Positions 34,721 to 47,873 of a stretch of 64,000 nt of DNA are shown piece after piece (within the stretch, counting starts at the first letter, position 1; every line of letters starts with the position of its first letter). Position numbers and translations under genes: made by a program. The stretch lies in assembly GCF_964340395.1 (NCBI RefSeq), contig NC_135569.1, positions 14,319,519-14,383,518 on the forward strand, written 5' to 3'. Source of the DNA: Glandiceps talaboti. Taxonomy: Eukaryota > Hemichordata > Enteropneusta > Spengelidae. The notes below the pieces were generated by a model. It was not told the origin of the DNA and made no database searches. It saw only the letters and a list, made by a program, of their open reading frames with translations.

Positions 34721-35172
34721 TTGGTTATAAAAATGTGTCATTGAGCCATAAATATCAAAAATGTATATTCTGAACAGATTTGTGAACTACCTTTATGTAA
34801 ACTAATCAACGAACGGGTTAGAGTTGAAAATGGTATATGTATTCATATTATTGCCGAAATGGATATATATTGCAGACTCTTGTACTTTTACGTACACCGA
34901 TGGTCTGTCTATAAAGCAAATAACATCGCGAAATATACATTTCTTACCCAAATGTTTCGAAGAGACTGAACTCCTCTTTATCAATGGTTCTCCAATTCTG
35001 TCGAAATCAAGTTCTGTCACACTAGAAATACTAAATCCGGCAGCTATTGACAAGTAAGATCGTGTTCTTGTCTTGGAATGATATGAATATTAAGTCAACT
35101 GACACGTGTGTCTAGTTATAAACCCACATTGACTCACGTATTTGGCGGTAGCTTTTATTTGATATGTACATT

Positions 35173-35228
35173 CTTTTAATGACCATAATTTTGAAATATT
35201 TCATTGAGTGTGAGATGGTCATTAAAAG
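35173..35228. repeat. 13-bp perfect inverted repeat (hairpin)
   Basis: 'cttttaatgacca' and its exact complement 'tggtcattaaaag' flank a 30-base AT-rich loop. No neighbouring gene is known, so its role is unclear. Confidence 0.6.
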
Positions 35229-35529
35229 TTGATTGTTCGTATTTATTGTTATTTCTGATTTGTGGTGAGTATTTCTACATTATTGTGTCCCCAGTTTCTC
35301 TTACGTGGCTTATTCTTTTATTGCAATATGAATAATAAATTGTATACACTAGGTATTGTTGATTTGATGTGATGATTACTCTTGAATGTATTTGGAGGTA
35401 AAATCACTCTACAAGGGGCTTTCAACTCGATTTACCATATGTACTCGACGAATGCCTATATTCATATAGATGAATCTAGCCACAATGTGTCACAGGGTCT
35501 GGGTTTTTTTAAATATGTTACCAACACCG

Positions 35530-35695
35530 CCCCCCCCCCACACACACACACCATCAGGATCACTATCCTCACCATCACCATCATCATCATCATCATCATC
35601 ATCATCACCACCGCCATCATCATCATCATCATCATCATCATCACCATCATCACCACCACCACCACCACCACCACCACCACCACCATCATCACATC
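35530..35695. repeat. (CA)n-(ATC)n-(ACC)n microsatellite
   Basis: C run, CA run and long trinucleotide arrays. Three overlapping open frames (Ile/Thr, Ser/Pro and Met/Val rich) are artefacts of it. Confidence 0.95.
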
Positions 35696-35699
35696 ATTA

Positions 35700-36360
35700 T
35701 CAAAATATGTATCAGACAAACGTATTTTAGATGGAAAGTGTTCACCATTCATGATTACTACTCATATGCACAGGAAAGTAGAGAATCTCATTCAGGGATT
35801 ATCCAATTGTGAGATTACAGAGGTTTAGGTACACGTTAGAACGCGTACTCATAGGGGACCATTATCATGCAGGTGTACACGTAATGAAGCATACAAATTT
35901 CTCTTGTAGCTACGCCTTCAGAATATAAACTTGAAGACAGTAGAATGTACGTTTGCATCTTCAGTCCAGAAGGCCAAACACTTGACTTTGTTTTCCAAAC
36001 TTTTCAGTACTTTAGACATTTTTCCTGCAAGTACCCTAAGGAAATACCGGATAATTTGTTTATAGTAATATTTACTAACTTTGATATACAATTACGACAT
36101 TTAATAGCAGGAATGAGCAAAAACTAACACGTATTTGCAGTTGCGCGTAGACCACCTTTTTGACGTAGCAACGTCTACTACAGAAGTCGTGGGACGCAGT
36201 AGAATCACGTGACTATGACTCCACGTGTACAGGACACACGTAAATGCTTGCATCTAAACCTCTATACTTACGAACATATGGACACTTATAACCCGAGGAT
36301 AATTTTATCTCTCAAATTAATTATTCATATAATATATCAAATATACGATTAGTAAAATTA
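35700..36360. other. no supported gene
   Basis: AT-rich spacer. The largest frame is 60 codons. Confidence 0.4.
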
Positions 36361-36364
36361 AATT

Positions 36365-36790
36365 TACAGTTCAATATTTTAAATGTGTATAAATATGCAC
36401 GATGCAAACAATGGGACAGATTATTGTGGGATATTAATAATTTCTAACATCAATAATTATCCATTACCAATATGAAAATGTTCCTCTTCGTTGAAGTAAA
36501 CAATGAGTTGTTCGTTGAAATATTCAATAACTTCCTCTTAATCTTTCAAAAGCCTGGTTATTGATGTTATTTTCGGTGTAAAATTTGTTTGAAATCAGGG
36601 ACAAATGTGCAATTACTCGAACAGCTTTTGAAACGTTATATTGACGATATCAGTATGAACAAATATAATTGAAATTGTGATCAGATTTACAGGAAATGTG
36701 CGAAATTTTTTTTTCTAAATAATTGATTTGTATACCCTTTTTCCATATACTACAGTTATCATCACATAATTTGATATGATACATGTACAA
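36365..36790. repeat. diverged direct duplicate, copy 2
   Basis: Counterpart of 34376-34720. Confidence 0.6.
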
Positions 36791-36874
36791 AAATGGGACA
36801 TGCTTGGCAAGTTAAAAGTGTTATTGCTCTAACGTGTTTATAAAATTGACCCAGATATTACAGGCAAAATGCAT

Positions 36875-37299
36875 GTAGGGGCGAGATCAATAGCTCAATG
36901 TGGATAAAATGTAAATTTGTTTACTTTGACGAGAGGGGAGGGACGTTCGGTCATTTGCGTTCTCATCCTACAAAAATGATTTTTACTTTTAATGGATCTG
37001 ATTTGTACCCCTAAATACAAACAATACTAAAATGCCGTCAGTTTGAGAAATAGAAGATTTTTTGCTATAGTTTATGCATGGCACTAAAGTCAAGTAAAGT
37101 GTCAACAAGTGATATATTTTGTCCTCACTACATACATACTGGCTTTCTATTCATAGCACGACATATCAGTATACATATTAGAACTTGGTTGACTATCTAC
37201 CGTATAAGAGGGTGAGGTGGAGTGGCAGTGGGGGTTTTGAGACCTCACTGAAAGACTTTAGTTTTTTTATCCTACTTTGCACAATTCATCTCGCCCATA
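36875..37299. mobile_element. MITE-like element, family M2, copy 2
   Basis: The left end 'taggggcgagatcaatagct' is mirrored at the right by 'aattcatctcgcccata'. 'ggataaa' and 'tttatcc' are also inverted partners. About 425 bases, non-coding. Confidence 0.75.
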
Positions 37300-38890
37300 A
37301 GGGAATTTTTCCATTCATTTCAGTTTGATGCACACAGTCCCATTAAAAAATCCAAAACTTCACATTCTCGTTATCTACAAATGTTTTACTAGCAAATTGT
37401 TATTTTTGTTCACGAGACTAGAAATAGATACCGTCCGAAGGCGCGCGAAGCCAATATGACGTCTGTGTTGCTCATGCACCTGTATAAACTAAAAACATGT
37501 TGGGGTTGATGTTTGTGCAGACCATCGATAATCATTGGTGATCTCCACAAACCTAACCCAAAAAGGTTTTATTTATTTTTTCTTTGAAAACCGACATACC
37601 TCACCTTGTTAATAGGGCTTCATCAGATTAGCAAATATGTTTTAGTATAGGGATTGTTACAAGTCATGGCTGACACTTTAGTTCGTAGGAAGCCCACTGA
37701 TTTCTGTGAATAATCAAACTCTGCTATATTGCACGTAAACCATAATACAAAAAAACAAAAGCTTTTCTAATTTTTTTCCATGGCACGTTAATGTCGTGAT
37801 GTATGTGCTCTATTAATAGTATACATACCTTTAGGAGTTTGAAAACATAACCTCGCTTTCTAGTCTTCATCATGCCTTTGAGGTCAGTGTACCGTAAAAA
37901 GCAAATCTGCTATATATCTCTGGCGGTTATAAAATTGAAGGCCATCGTAGTAAACTAAATGCACTGCTCTCTATTGAAACGTATATTGGTTGTTAATTAA
38001 TTGATATTATGGTCCGTCGGTTTGGAAAAAGTTGGCTCATAATATTGTAAATATATAAAGTAAATAGGATAAATGAATGTAATGCGAAGCATATACTGTG
38101 AATTGAAAACTCTTAAAGTTGCGATATGGAAGACAAATGGGTATTAATTTTGGATTTTTAATTCTTAACACTATAATATTTTCCTACTTGAAAAAATAAC
38201 ACAATGAGGAAGTGCATCGATCAAATTCGTGTTTGTAATATCTCAACGGAATACAAAAAGCTAAAAAGTGTATAAAAGGTGTGCTGTTGTACGTATATAC
38301 AATAACAAATGTTTCTATGTTTTGCAATTTTGGAGTTACAGACAGGGATTTACTATTTGTTCTTTCACATTGTTTTTCTTTTAATTTATAAAAGCATAGT
38401 AGAGCCGTTTTATGAATTGCACATCCACAATGAATGTGTCAATCATACGGCCACATTAAGTAAAGGATATATACAACGAGATGCATAGACTAGGAGTTGT
38501 ATAGTCTACTAATACCACAGCTCCCTTTGTGTTGATGCCTTGATGATAGTTATTATACAACTGCATCCCCATCTCTTATTTTCACATATACACCTTCATT
38601 CACACTCAAATCAGATCACATTCATCGTTTGTCATGGGCAACATGGCATTATGTATGTAGTTCACCGTTGATGTACAACATTTGACAGGCTGTAATGTAA
38701 CGTGTATCCAATGTTTGACATCTTTTCAGTGTATTACAGTTCAGTTGGTTTGACCCTACTTTGACCTAGCGGTGGTATGCTGCAGTCTACTTGTAAAACA
38801 AACATGGTGCTTTCGATGAATTGTAACTCTAATATATAAGATGATCATACAAGTACTTTACCAGTGAAGTTATGACTATCTACCCTCCTG
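37300..38890. other. no supported gene; dispersed repeat
   Basis: The part at about 38150-38320 is a second copy of the repeat at 4870-5040. Nothing else is recognised. Confidence 0.4.
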
Positions 38891-38896
38891 CCTGCC

Positions 38897-38898
<2 letters not shown>

Positions 38899-38928
<30 letters not shown>

Positions 38929-38970
38929 TGTATGTATGTATGTATGTATGTATGTATGTATGTATGTATG
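38899..38970. repeat. (TATG)n microsatellite, likely LINE tail
   Basis: About 18 units directly abutting the 3' end (minus strand) of the LINE fragment at 38975. In minus orientation it is a (CATA)n tail, as several non-LTR elements carry. Confidence 0.85.
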
Positions 38971-38974
38971 TTTT

Positions 38975-39240
38975 GCACAAAATTATCTGTAAAAAGAAAT
39001 CTCAGTTTATCTTGGTCTGACAGAGTACTAAATTCAAACAAACTCTGTTAAAGACGTCAAATACAAAATTCTAAGATCGTCGACGACGTCATAGAACTCA
39101 CACTGTAGTAGGAAATGTACCTCGTCTTCTACGGACCCACTTTGACAGAATTCGCACAATCTACCTACAACGGCCTCATGCCGAAATCTGCCTGTTTCAA
39201 TCCTAATATGCAAAAAAAAGCAAGCAAGCCAAAGAACGTT
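38975..39240 (-). pseudogene. LINE C-terminal fragment (zinc-knuckle region)
   Basis: The minus strand reads 'IRIETGRFR', 'GRLCEFCQSGSVEDEVHFLL' and 'QCEFYDVVDDLRILY', the C-x2-C…H…C signature after the RT domain of LINE ORF2 proteins. After a stop, 'FYRWFCAKH' matches the usual LINE C-terminus. No RT core is nearby, so this is a dead 5'-truncated insertion. Confidence 0.75.
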
Positions 39241-39838
39241 GTAAAGTACATGTTTTTTTGTTTGTTTTAGCTTTACACTCATTTTTGAAAAGCACATGTG
39301 TGCGTAATTTTTCATTTTCCCGCAGCTATTCTACTTCAAGGGTGTCGACCAATTGCCGATATACATCGGTCATGAATATACAAAGGGTTCTCAATAACAA
39401 GATTCGGGTTATCAAATATTACATATATCTCATAGGATCACTTATAACTGTTTAAGGCAACAGTCCCAAAGGAATATTTTCTTTGTCAATCTGTGCTCGA
39501 CTAGAGATACTAAATTATTCCAATATCTGACCATACTAAAAATTCTACGATTTCCACAAAACCTCCAACCTGCTGTGTCGCAAGTAACAGCATTAGTTGG
39601 TGTGAGCCTATGAACTCGTATAAAAAAGCGTAGCCGATCTGCATGTTGATGTGCCTCGAGCGCTTACGTATTTTGTCAAATCATTATTCATGAGAGTGGA
39701 ACTTCTCTGTTTTATGACACCTGGTAATTCTATCTTAAATGAACAATATAACTAATTTATCACTTGACATTTGAAATCCCTTTGTCGTATACTTACACTT
39801 GTATTATTTATATTACAAAGCAGATCACATCGATAGCA

Positions 39839-40042
39839 CAATCTGATATAAATCTGATGTTGTGAAAGCGGCTAGATGTCCTTATTTACCTCTCTTTCTA
39901 TCCTGTTGTAACATTCGTTTTGTTCTGGGTGGTCGCTGCCATCCTACGATCACCCGGAACAAAACTCATGCCGAACACAATGGAAATAGAGGTAAATAAA
40001 GACATCTAGCCGCTTTCACAACATCAGATTTTAATCGGATTG
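39839..40042. mobile_element. ~204-bp foldback palindrome
   Basis: Near-perfect inverted arms of about 95 bases: 'gttgtgaaagcggctagatg' and onward on the left, and its complement ending 'catctagccgctttcacaac' on the right. They meet near 39944 with almost no loop. It has no coding capacity. It may be a foldback MITE or a palindromic small-RNA source. Confidence 0.75.
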
Positions 40043-40698
40043 ATCGATGAGTGCAGTAGTGTATGGGTCATGCAAAAACTTAGAATCCGTACGCTGTCGT
40101 TTAATGCCATTCGTGATAATTTCGATTTAAATAATATTTTTTCTAATAAATGTTTATAACATGTATGTATATAGAAATGTATGATTATACCGTAATAATC
40201 TAGGTCGGTGATGACGTCCTTTCAATGAAGAAGTATGACAAACAAACCCCAAAACTCGTCTTCATAATCGTAGCATAATGAACTCAATGTTGCAGCGTCG
40301 CCTCATCGATTCAGTGGATTCTACATAACATGTTTGGGTAAACATCGATTAATTTGTCCGAGACGAAACTCCATGATGGTTAGCAGGATACATTATAGCT
40401 TACAAGACTACACGTACATAAGGCTGGGATCAGAATTTACGGTGGGGGATGGGGAGAAATCGGGGGGGCATAAAAAATTAAGGGTTCAAAGGGGAGGGAA
40501 CATGACAATTCTGATGGACTGAAAGGTGGGGAAGCCCGAAATATTTTGCCCATGATTTGAACGAAAAGTAAAGCTCGGAGCGGTTGTTTACTGAGTGAAT
40601 TAAAAAATGTCTGGCGGCTTCGCCTCAATACCTTCTACAACCTACATTCAGTGGTGAGTTGAGTGACAGCCATGCGAATGTATATGTGTATGCCTTCT

Positions 40699-40749
<51 letters not shown>

Positions 40750-41367
40750 CATTTACATTCAAAACTCAGGAGCAGTTGTTTACCTTGTAGTTTGCAAGAT
40801 TGTACACTTCATTTACCTACCATACATATAATTATGAGGCAGTCAATAGCCAAGCATATGCGTGCGTATTTGCCAAAACATTTCTGAATAGGTAATAAGT
40901 TAAAGTGTAGGTAATATAGCCATACATGTACAGTTGTATAATAATGTATTGACTCGAGTAAACTTGGGGTATTGAAGACAATTTTTAAGTAGTCTATGGC
41001 TTTCGATATTGTATATGGTTTGAAATGTTATGCCATTAAATGGCCTCCTAAATGTCCTTGTTTTTTTAAGAAGTGTTTACTGTGGGAGCGGGTGTCCCCT
41101 TCCCACTACCAATCACTGGGATGCTGTTTCTGACCATAATCAGGATTGAAAGGTAAAACCCTGCTAGGTATATCCAAGTACAGCACGTGAGACCTTTTCG
41201 CAAAGCCCACATATATTTGTAAAGAAATAACTCATTGTTCTGTATGGACGCTGAAATTGATTTCCACTGTTAGTTTAATGTACCATACCGTACACCTATG
41301 AAGTGGAGGGAGGGGGGTACTGTATAATTTCACATCACAATATTTCCGCCTGTGTTGTAAATTATTT
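40043..41367. other. no gene; one microsatellite
   Basis: (TCTG)n at 40696-40749. Other frames (60-75 codons) have no motif. Confidence 0.45.
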
Positions 41368-41589
41368 CTTACTATTAGATGCACAGCCATTACAGATTGG
41401 AAAAAAAAGTTTTAGAGTGTCTGTTTACGTTGATGACGGTTTCCGCATCCACTATTTTTAGTGAAACTTCACAATTTTCGCGATTTTATTATTTGTTTTC
41501 TCGAATACGTAAAAAATGTTAGGGTCGGCAGTGAAAAGCTAGGTGGAGTCGAGTAATCGGAACCAAACAATCATTTTTTTTACGCCTTA
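41368..41589. mobile_element. MITE-like element, family M1, copy 2 (left part missing)
   Basis: Right two-thirds of the M1 family ('cagccattacagattgg', 'gtttccgcatccact', 'gggtcggcagtgaaaa'), ending 'ggaaccaaaca…acgcctta'. Confidence 0.7.
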
Positions 41590-42815
41590 TAGAATTCCAG
41601 AACGTGGAAATACATATAGGCAGATTATACTGTTCAATTCTAGCAACGTTTCTATAATAAAATTCTTGTAGTTATTCATTATTCCCTTAGACGTAGAATA
41701 ATATCCCAAGGCAATCTGTACTCAAAGAAACCGTCGAGAAAAATTGAAAACCCTTATCGCTAATACAATCTCCTGTTTTTAAGAGGAACGCGACAGCACG
41801 AAGAATACATGTTTTTAAACTTCGAGTTCTAGTTAACTATTTCCTTGTCTTATATCACATTCCGCATGGATGCCAGGAAACACAGATGAAACTTGTTCCT
41901 CATTCATTGTTCAGTGGAAATCCTTGTCATGGACACGCATTTCTGCATGGGAGTCATCAAACATGCAGTACGACAAAATTTCAACTTATAAATACTGATT
42001 TGTTTCTGTGTGATTTGAATGTGATAAGCACTTATTTGCTAATTTAGAAATTTAAATTTATCCGAGTCCCACGAGAAAAAAAAGACACCATCTGCGTAAG
42101 TTATTACATTGCAAAGACTAACATTATCTTAGAGGAAAACGTGATCAAGGATCTCGACAAGATTTTAGAATGAATTTTAGACATCAGAAACGGTTTAGTT
42201 TAATTGACATTTATGCTTATATATTATTGAACGATCTTGAGAAAGAAGGGAATAGATGTATTCAAATACGGAATAAATATAATCTCATTTGCGAAGACTT
42301 CTCATTTTAAATTCTATTGTGATAATACTGCCTAATCTCATGCTGAAGGCTTTCAGACCGTCTAGCTGAGATTGACGAGATTAAATTGCACGTACCATCA
42401 CTGTCTCCAACAGTCTACGTAAATCTTGTTTTTTGAATTTCGAGTGATATCTTTTTTTCACACTCATGTGGATTCAGGAACCAATCATCTACATCTGAGA
42501 TGATGACCATTTGAAGAATTGTTGTCTCTCCTCAAAATTGAAAAGACGTGTTGCCATGGAAATAGAAGTCACTTAATGTTGTGAAAGCTTACGAATTGAT
42601 TTTCCACGATGACGTAGTCATATTCATGGGTTTATAAATATGAAGAATTTGTTCCAGATTGCTAGATATCGACGAAGAGCTGCGTTGGAATCAGCAGGGT
42701 TCCTAGAGCCACTGAGTATTAAGGTAAGTCGCTTATAACCAATTCTCACGAACCCTTCAGCACATCGACTATCTAGAAATTCACGCTTAGGCTTGGAAAG
42801 AAGTTGTAATAAACA
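41590..42815. other. no supported gene
   Basis: No recognisable feature. A splice-donor-like 'aaggtaagtcg' at 42720 has no coding context that I can support. Confidence 0.4.
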
Positions 42816-42919
<104 letters not shown>

Positions 42920-44690
42920 CACATTGCAATTGCCTGCTCGCTATTACTTCATTCAGTTATTTGAAGAAGGGGCTACAAACCAAGATCAAACGGTGTGTGG
43001 AAAGTACAGAGTAAGCAACATAACTGTCAATGAACCCATCATCATTTCCCCCTGACTTCGCTGCAATTAGTGGAAGTGGAATTTGAAAATGTTTGTAACA
43101 TTTTATCAATGATCGGCACAGTCAGACTGATGCATTGTGACACTCACAGAAAATTTGATTTGATGAAGAAACAGTTTTTGCATAACAGCTCAGGCATTGC
43201 ATTTGTCGTCTGGGATAAAACCAACTGTTTCTGGTATTGAAAAAGTTGTGTCTGATAACCTTGATTTATTGATTAACGTTTTGTAAAACTTGCAGTTCAA
43301 CACTCATGCAATTACTGGATACTCATGAATAGGCACATAGACTCTTACTGAGCGGTGTTATCAAACGGAACGAAATAAACTTGCATATCTAGGCTACTTG
43401 GTTGTATATAGTGTTTCACTGTCACCGTAGTGGGTTATGAAAATGAGGTTTGAAGCTGTGGTAGATTTTTCTGATGTCGAAGAGGTCACTCTGTCTGTAG
43501 AGATATAGATTTTGTGCAGTAATTATTAGTTGCACGTATGTATGCATGCGATGTTGGTAAAGTAACGCTAGTCTTACCCTCACAGGAAATTGCCTCTTTT
43601 TGGAACCTAACAAGGACATTTGACATGCTATTGCAACATTTTAATCGTTCTAATATTGCGACTTTTTCGACTGTTATTGCCAGAGGGTATAGATAGATCG
43701 TGCCCATCTTTTATGCTTATGGCAATCTGCATGATTGATATGAAGTTGGCGAGAACGACACAAGTGAAGTTAAAAGATTCATAGGCGAATATACAATTAC
43801 ATCAACGAAGTCGAGAAATCTTTCACTTAAGCTGATAAATCTTTCAAAATCAATATATACGTTGGTTAGGAAATACCCAGTCAATAAAAATGTTAACAAT
43901 CAATGCATAATGTGCAGTATCCTGTTTCACTTTGTAGATCCTTCCGTGTTCAATTACTAAAGTAGTGATTGTCTTGTATCCTGCATCATATTCTTCTGTA
44001 TTGCTGACTTGGGTAAGTAAAGCACAAAGTCAGTATATAATTGTTGTTAATCAATCGCTAAAGTTGGTTTGAGAGAGATAGAGTGAGAGAGAGAGAGAAG
44101 GAGAAGACAGACAGACAGACAGACAGACAGACATGGAGGGACAGAGACAGACAGGGAATAAGAGATAAAGATAGGACACAGACTGAATTAGACAGTGAGA
44201 TGGGGACAATTTTTTCTCAAATGACATTGATGAAACTAGGTATATAAGCCCTTCAATAACCAACATCCTTTGGGGCCAGGGTCGGGCACGGTAATGTCAA
44301 AGATGATAGTCTGATAGCGAATGTATCAAAACACTCAGTGTGTAAATTAATGAGGACTACACTGACTTGTCGACCGTAGGAAATAATCAGAAAGTTGATT
44401 AAATTCCAGAAAGCTATTTTATCAAAAGCATAGATAATAATCAAACTGCGTGTGAATGAAGTATTAGAAGACTGTGAAAAATAAATGTTATTTGCAACAC
44501 TGCTAGTATGAAGAGTACAGTGTAGAAACTATTTACATCATGTGATTTACATGTGATATAAAAAGTGGAAAGACGACCAGTTGAGAATAAAATACTCTAA
44601 GATTGTAAAAACACTTCGACAACGCAACATCGTAGAAACATTTTGTCATCAAAGGGCAATTAAACAACAAAAGACAATGAAAATCGTTAA
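42920..44690. other. no gene; GA/GACA microsatellite
   Basis: (GA)n/(GACA)n at 44082-44132. No coding region is supported. Confidence 0.45.
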
Positions 44691-44693
44691 TGA

Positions 44694-44744
44694 TATGATA
44701 TGATATGATATGATATGATATGATATGATATGATATGAAATGAT
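44694..44744. repeat. (ATATG)n pentanucleotide array
   Basis: About ten units of 'gatat', the last ones mutated. Confidence 0.92.
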
Positions 44745-44878
44745 ACGACAGTTGTTACTGACAGTATCAATTTATCTAATTTGACGAAAACGTCTTCAAA
44801 GTCATGCTACTGACTTGGCTCCCTCTGTCTGGCAGAAATCTAATTATAAATTAGTCATTATTAGGTTTACATCATTGT

Positions 44879-45023
44879 CACTCTACACTCACCCTTTCAT
44901 GTGGGACTCTACTTGTACGCCTATCAAACTATCAATCTTACAGCTTAGAGTACTCTACACTCACCCTTTCATGTGGGACGCTAATTGTACGCCTATCAAA
45001 CTATCAATCTTACAGCTAAGAGT
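44879..45023. repeat. 71-bp tandem duplication
   Basis: 'ctctacactcaccctttcat' through 'caatcttacagct.agagta' occurs twice in direct tandem with 2-3 differences, about 0.8 kb before GPCR-2. Confidence 0.85.
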
Positions 45024-45840
45024 ACCTCAAAACAGACTTTCTTCCCTTTTCTCCTTTCCCCTTTCTTTTTCGTTGTTGAATTTTTCTTGATTTTTATATG
45101 TTAACATTTAAAGAATTAGTCCTTGCTGTCTACTCATTTGAACTTTAGCATTGAGACACACGTAAGCCATGTACAATATGCATGTTTGCTATCTTCAACT
45201 GCACTCGAAGTCACAAAGTTTACGTTCCCCTTTAACCAGAGGACAGTTCATATTTAGTCCACCATCGCCTGCACTTTGATGACTATTTGCCTTCACTATA
45301 GTGTTGTGCAGTTTTCCACATTATTTTGCAAATTGGGACAAATACGAATTTTCCATTATACATCACCAAAATATGCACGCTTAAAATCGAAAGAAATTTA
45401 ATGTATTTCCAGGTCTTCTACTCTTTTTTTCTGTCTGAAATATTACAGTTCAAACTATTTAATTCACATATAACGATTGCGCCATTCTCAGAGGCGAAAC
45501 CGTTCGACCGTTGTCCTACTATGCTTGTCTTTCAGATTCATTGGGAAGAAGACTAGTACCGCATACGCTGTTACAAGAAGAACCCCCTGAAGCTCTTTCC
45601 TTTTCAAACAGTCCCGAAAACCGGAAAAGAAATATCTGCTTGAAGCAAGTCTGCTTTGATGATCGAACTGTCTGGGAGGAAAGAAGTGCTAAATCCAAGA
45701 GAAGAGTAGAATGACAGTTGATGCCAACTAGCACCAACAGTCAGAAGACACACGCATTTAGAGGCAACGTATCACAATTTAAAGTGTTATTTCTTTAAAG
45801 TTTCACAAAATATATTGAGAGAAATTGTAAGTTTGTGAAA

Positions 45841-46881
45841 ATGAATAATACTACATTGTTTGTAACACCTGACAAGACATCTGAAGGTGACGTATCTGCT
45901 CTAAAAATATTATGGATTATAATGTGTGGAGTTGTCACCATATCTGTTATCTTTAACAATACTATTCTTTTGTTGGCATTCATATTTTTCCCCAAACTTC
46001 GACGTTCACAAAATAATATACCAATTATGAACATGGCCTTGACAGATTTTCTGCTGGGTATTTTTGTCTTACCTTTGGGTCTTATTTTTCGCATCAAAGA
46101 TACATGGGTGTTTGGTCACTTTTTCTGCAGTTTTTACAATGGATCAATGGCTAGTCTTTGTCATGCTTCAACTTTTGGAGCACTTGTGTTATGTATCGAT
46201 AAGTATATATTTTTCAAGTTTCCGTTACATTACCCGACTTTGGTCACCCCTAAAAGACTGATTTTCGTATATGTGTGCTCTTGGGTTGCGTCGGGGTGGC
46301 TAGGTGTGTTTCCGGCACTTCCGAGATGGTCCGAAGATGTGAGTCTTCGTGGCGAGAAGTTGTACCCCTTATGCTACATGTATAATTCGACTTACGTTGC
46401 TGTTACTGTACCCTTTGCATTCGCACCACTTTTGATAATGTTTTACATCAATTACTTTATACTGCAAGCACTGCGGGGGCACCTTAAAAAAATTCGACCG
46501 TTACCGACGCTACAGCATCCACAGGGAATAGCAACTGTAGATAGCTCACAGGTCGAAGGAAATTCTTCAAACCAAGAGGAACATAACCTTCAGCTTCAAC
46601 CAGGTGAGGTCAAGGTTATTAAAACAATGCTACTGATTTGCATTATGTTCTTTATCTTATGGATGCCTGTTTATGTCACAGCGTTATCGAGTGGTCTTTG
46701 TTATTGTATAGATAAGATTTTCATCGAAATCACTCATTGGCTGGGGTTTTCTAACTCAGCAGTCAATCCTTTATTGTACGCCTACAAGAAAGAATTTCGT
46801 CATGCATATGGCAGAATTTTACGCGGTAAATTTTCGGAGGGGTCCGTATCAACTAGTGATGGTTCAGCATCTAGCGAATGA
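45841..46881 (+). CDS. class A GPCR, amine-receptor-like orphan, GPCR-2
   Basis: Complete intronless 346-residue receptor that aligns with GPCR-1 without gaps from residue 1 to TM5. Both start 'MNNTT', and D69, C96, D120-K121-Y122 and W148 fall at identical positions. Also seen: C178 in ECL2, W274 and P276 in 'ILWMP', 'NSAVNPLLYAY', and 'KEFRHAYGRIL' helix 8. Position 3.32 is Met103, so the amine-anchoring Asp is absent here too. Intracellular loop 3 is longer and Gln/Glu-rich (about 220-257), and the tail is Ser-rich (likely phosphorylation). C287 and C289 in ECL3 match the GPCR-1 pair. I take ATG 45841 as the start because the paralogue begins the same way. Confidence 0.92.
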   Translation: MNNTTLFVTPDKTSEGDVSALKILWIIMCGVVTISVIFNNTILLLAFIFFPKLRRSQNNIPIMNMALTDFLLGIFVLPLGLIFRIKDTWVFGHFFCSFYNGSMASLCHASTFGALVLCIDKYIFFKFPLHYPTLVTPKRLIFVYVCSWVASGWLGVFPALPRWSEDVSLRGEKLYPLCYMYNSTYVAVTVPFAFAPLLIMFYINYFILQALRGHLKKIRPLPTLQHPQGIATVDSSQVEGNSSNQEEHNLQLQPGEVKVIKTMLLICIMFFILWMPVYVTALSSGLCYCIDKIFIEITHWLGFSNSAVNPLLYAYKKEFRHAYGRILRGKFSEGSVSTSDGSASSE

Positions 46882-46884
46882 ATG

Positions 46885-47495
46885 TGCATCAGCGCAAATG
46901 TACATATATACCAGTAACAAAGCGCACATTTGCGGCACTTCTTTGATCTGACGTGGCTTATTAAGACTGTAATGGATTATATGCTCCCCAGGGAGTTGAG
47001 GAAGTATAAAGGGCTGTTGTGCTGATATAGATCCATGCCAGGGGTAATAATTACCAAGCGCTTTGAACATAGAGTAGGAAAGTGCAATGTAAAAACAAAC
47101 ATTATTATTAATTTTATTATTACTGAAGTTTGTGTAAACATTAAAAAATACCTATTAAATAAATGTTTTATCAATATGTTTTGAACACTTATATATTCAA
47201 CGAGATAATGTATCTTTCATTAAGTTTATGTCTACAATCAAATATATGATTATTAACTTTTGGGTAGTTGTAACTTTCAAACAATTCGTCTGCACTAGCT
47301 GCAAATGAGACATTGTTTTCATCAGGTAACCAACAATACATTCACAATTTTTTTCAGTGAATATATCGTTGGTTGTTAAATCGAAAAAAAGATAACTCTG
47401 TTAATCCTGGTGCATATTTAAGTAATAACTGTTTTACCTTTCTATGTACTTTGTACGGATTTCAGAAAGTGACCATATTGAAGGTACATTATATA
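46885..47495. other. 3' flank of GPCR-2, no gene
   Basis: AT-rich. A possible polyadenylation signal 'attaaataaatg' lies near 47155. Nothing else is recognised. Confidence 0.35.
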
Positions 47496-47497
47496 TA

Positions 47498-47873
47498 TAG
47501 GCGTAAACAAATTGTGTGGTTCCGATTACATTCAATTTTAGAATAGGTGGGGTAGATAGATTTTTTTAAATTTTATTATATATTTTTTTCATGTGTGAGT
47601 GTCTAGTTCAGGTTTTCTATTGTTCCAAATGGTGTCTGTATTGTTTATTTCTTCCTATCAGATGTACAACCATTACAGATGGGAAGAATAGTTTTTATAT
47701 TGTCTTTTTAAGTTGATATCAGTTTCCGCATCCACTTTTTCTTGCGACACCATGATTTTCGCGATTTTATTATTATTTTTCTTGAATACGTAAAAAGACG
47801 TTTAGGGTCGGCGTGAAAAAAACTAGGTGGGTTCGGGTAACCGGAACCAAACACGATTTTTTATTTGGCCTTA
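47498..47873. mobile_element. MITE-like element, family M1, copy 3 (best preserved)
   Basis: Left end 'taggcgtaaacaaattgtgt' then 'ggttccgattac'. Right end 'gtaaccggaaccaaaca' to 'ggcctta', which is its imperfect complement. About 375 bases, with no open frame of note. Confidence 0.8.

Noticed and set aside
35382-35828. 148-codon Ile/Thr-rich frame
   Set aside because: Driven by ATC/ACC trinucleotide repeats; three frames are open at once over the same bases.
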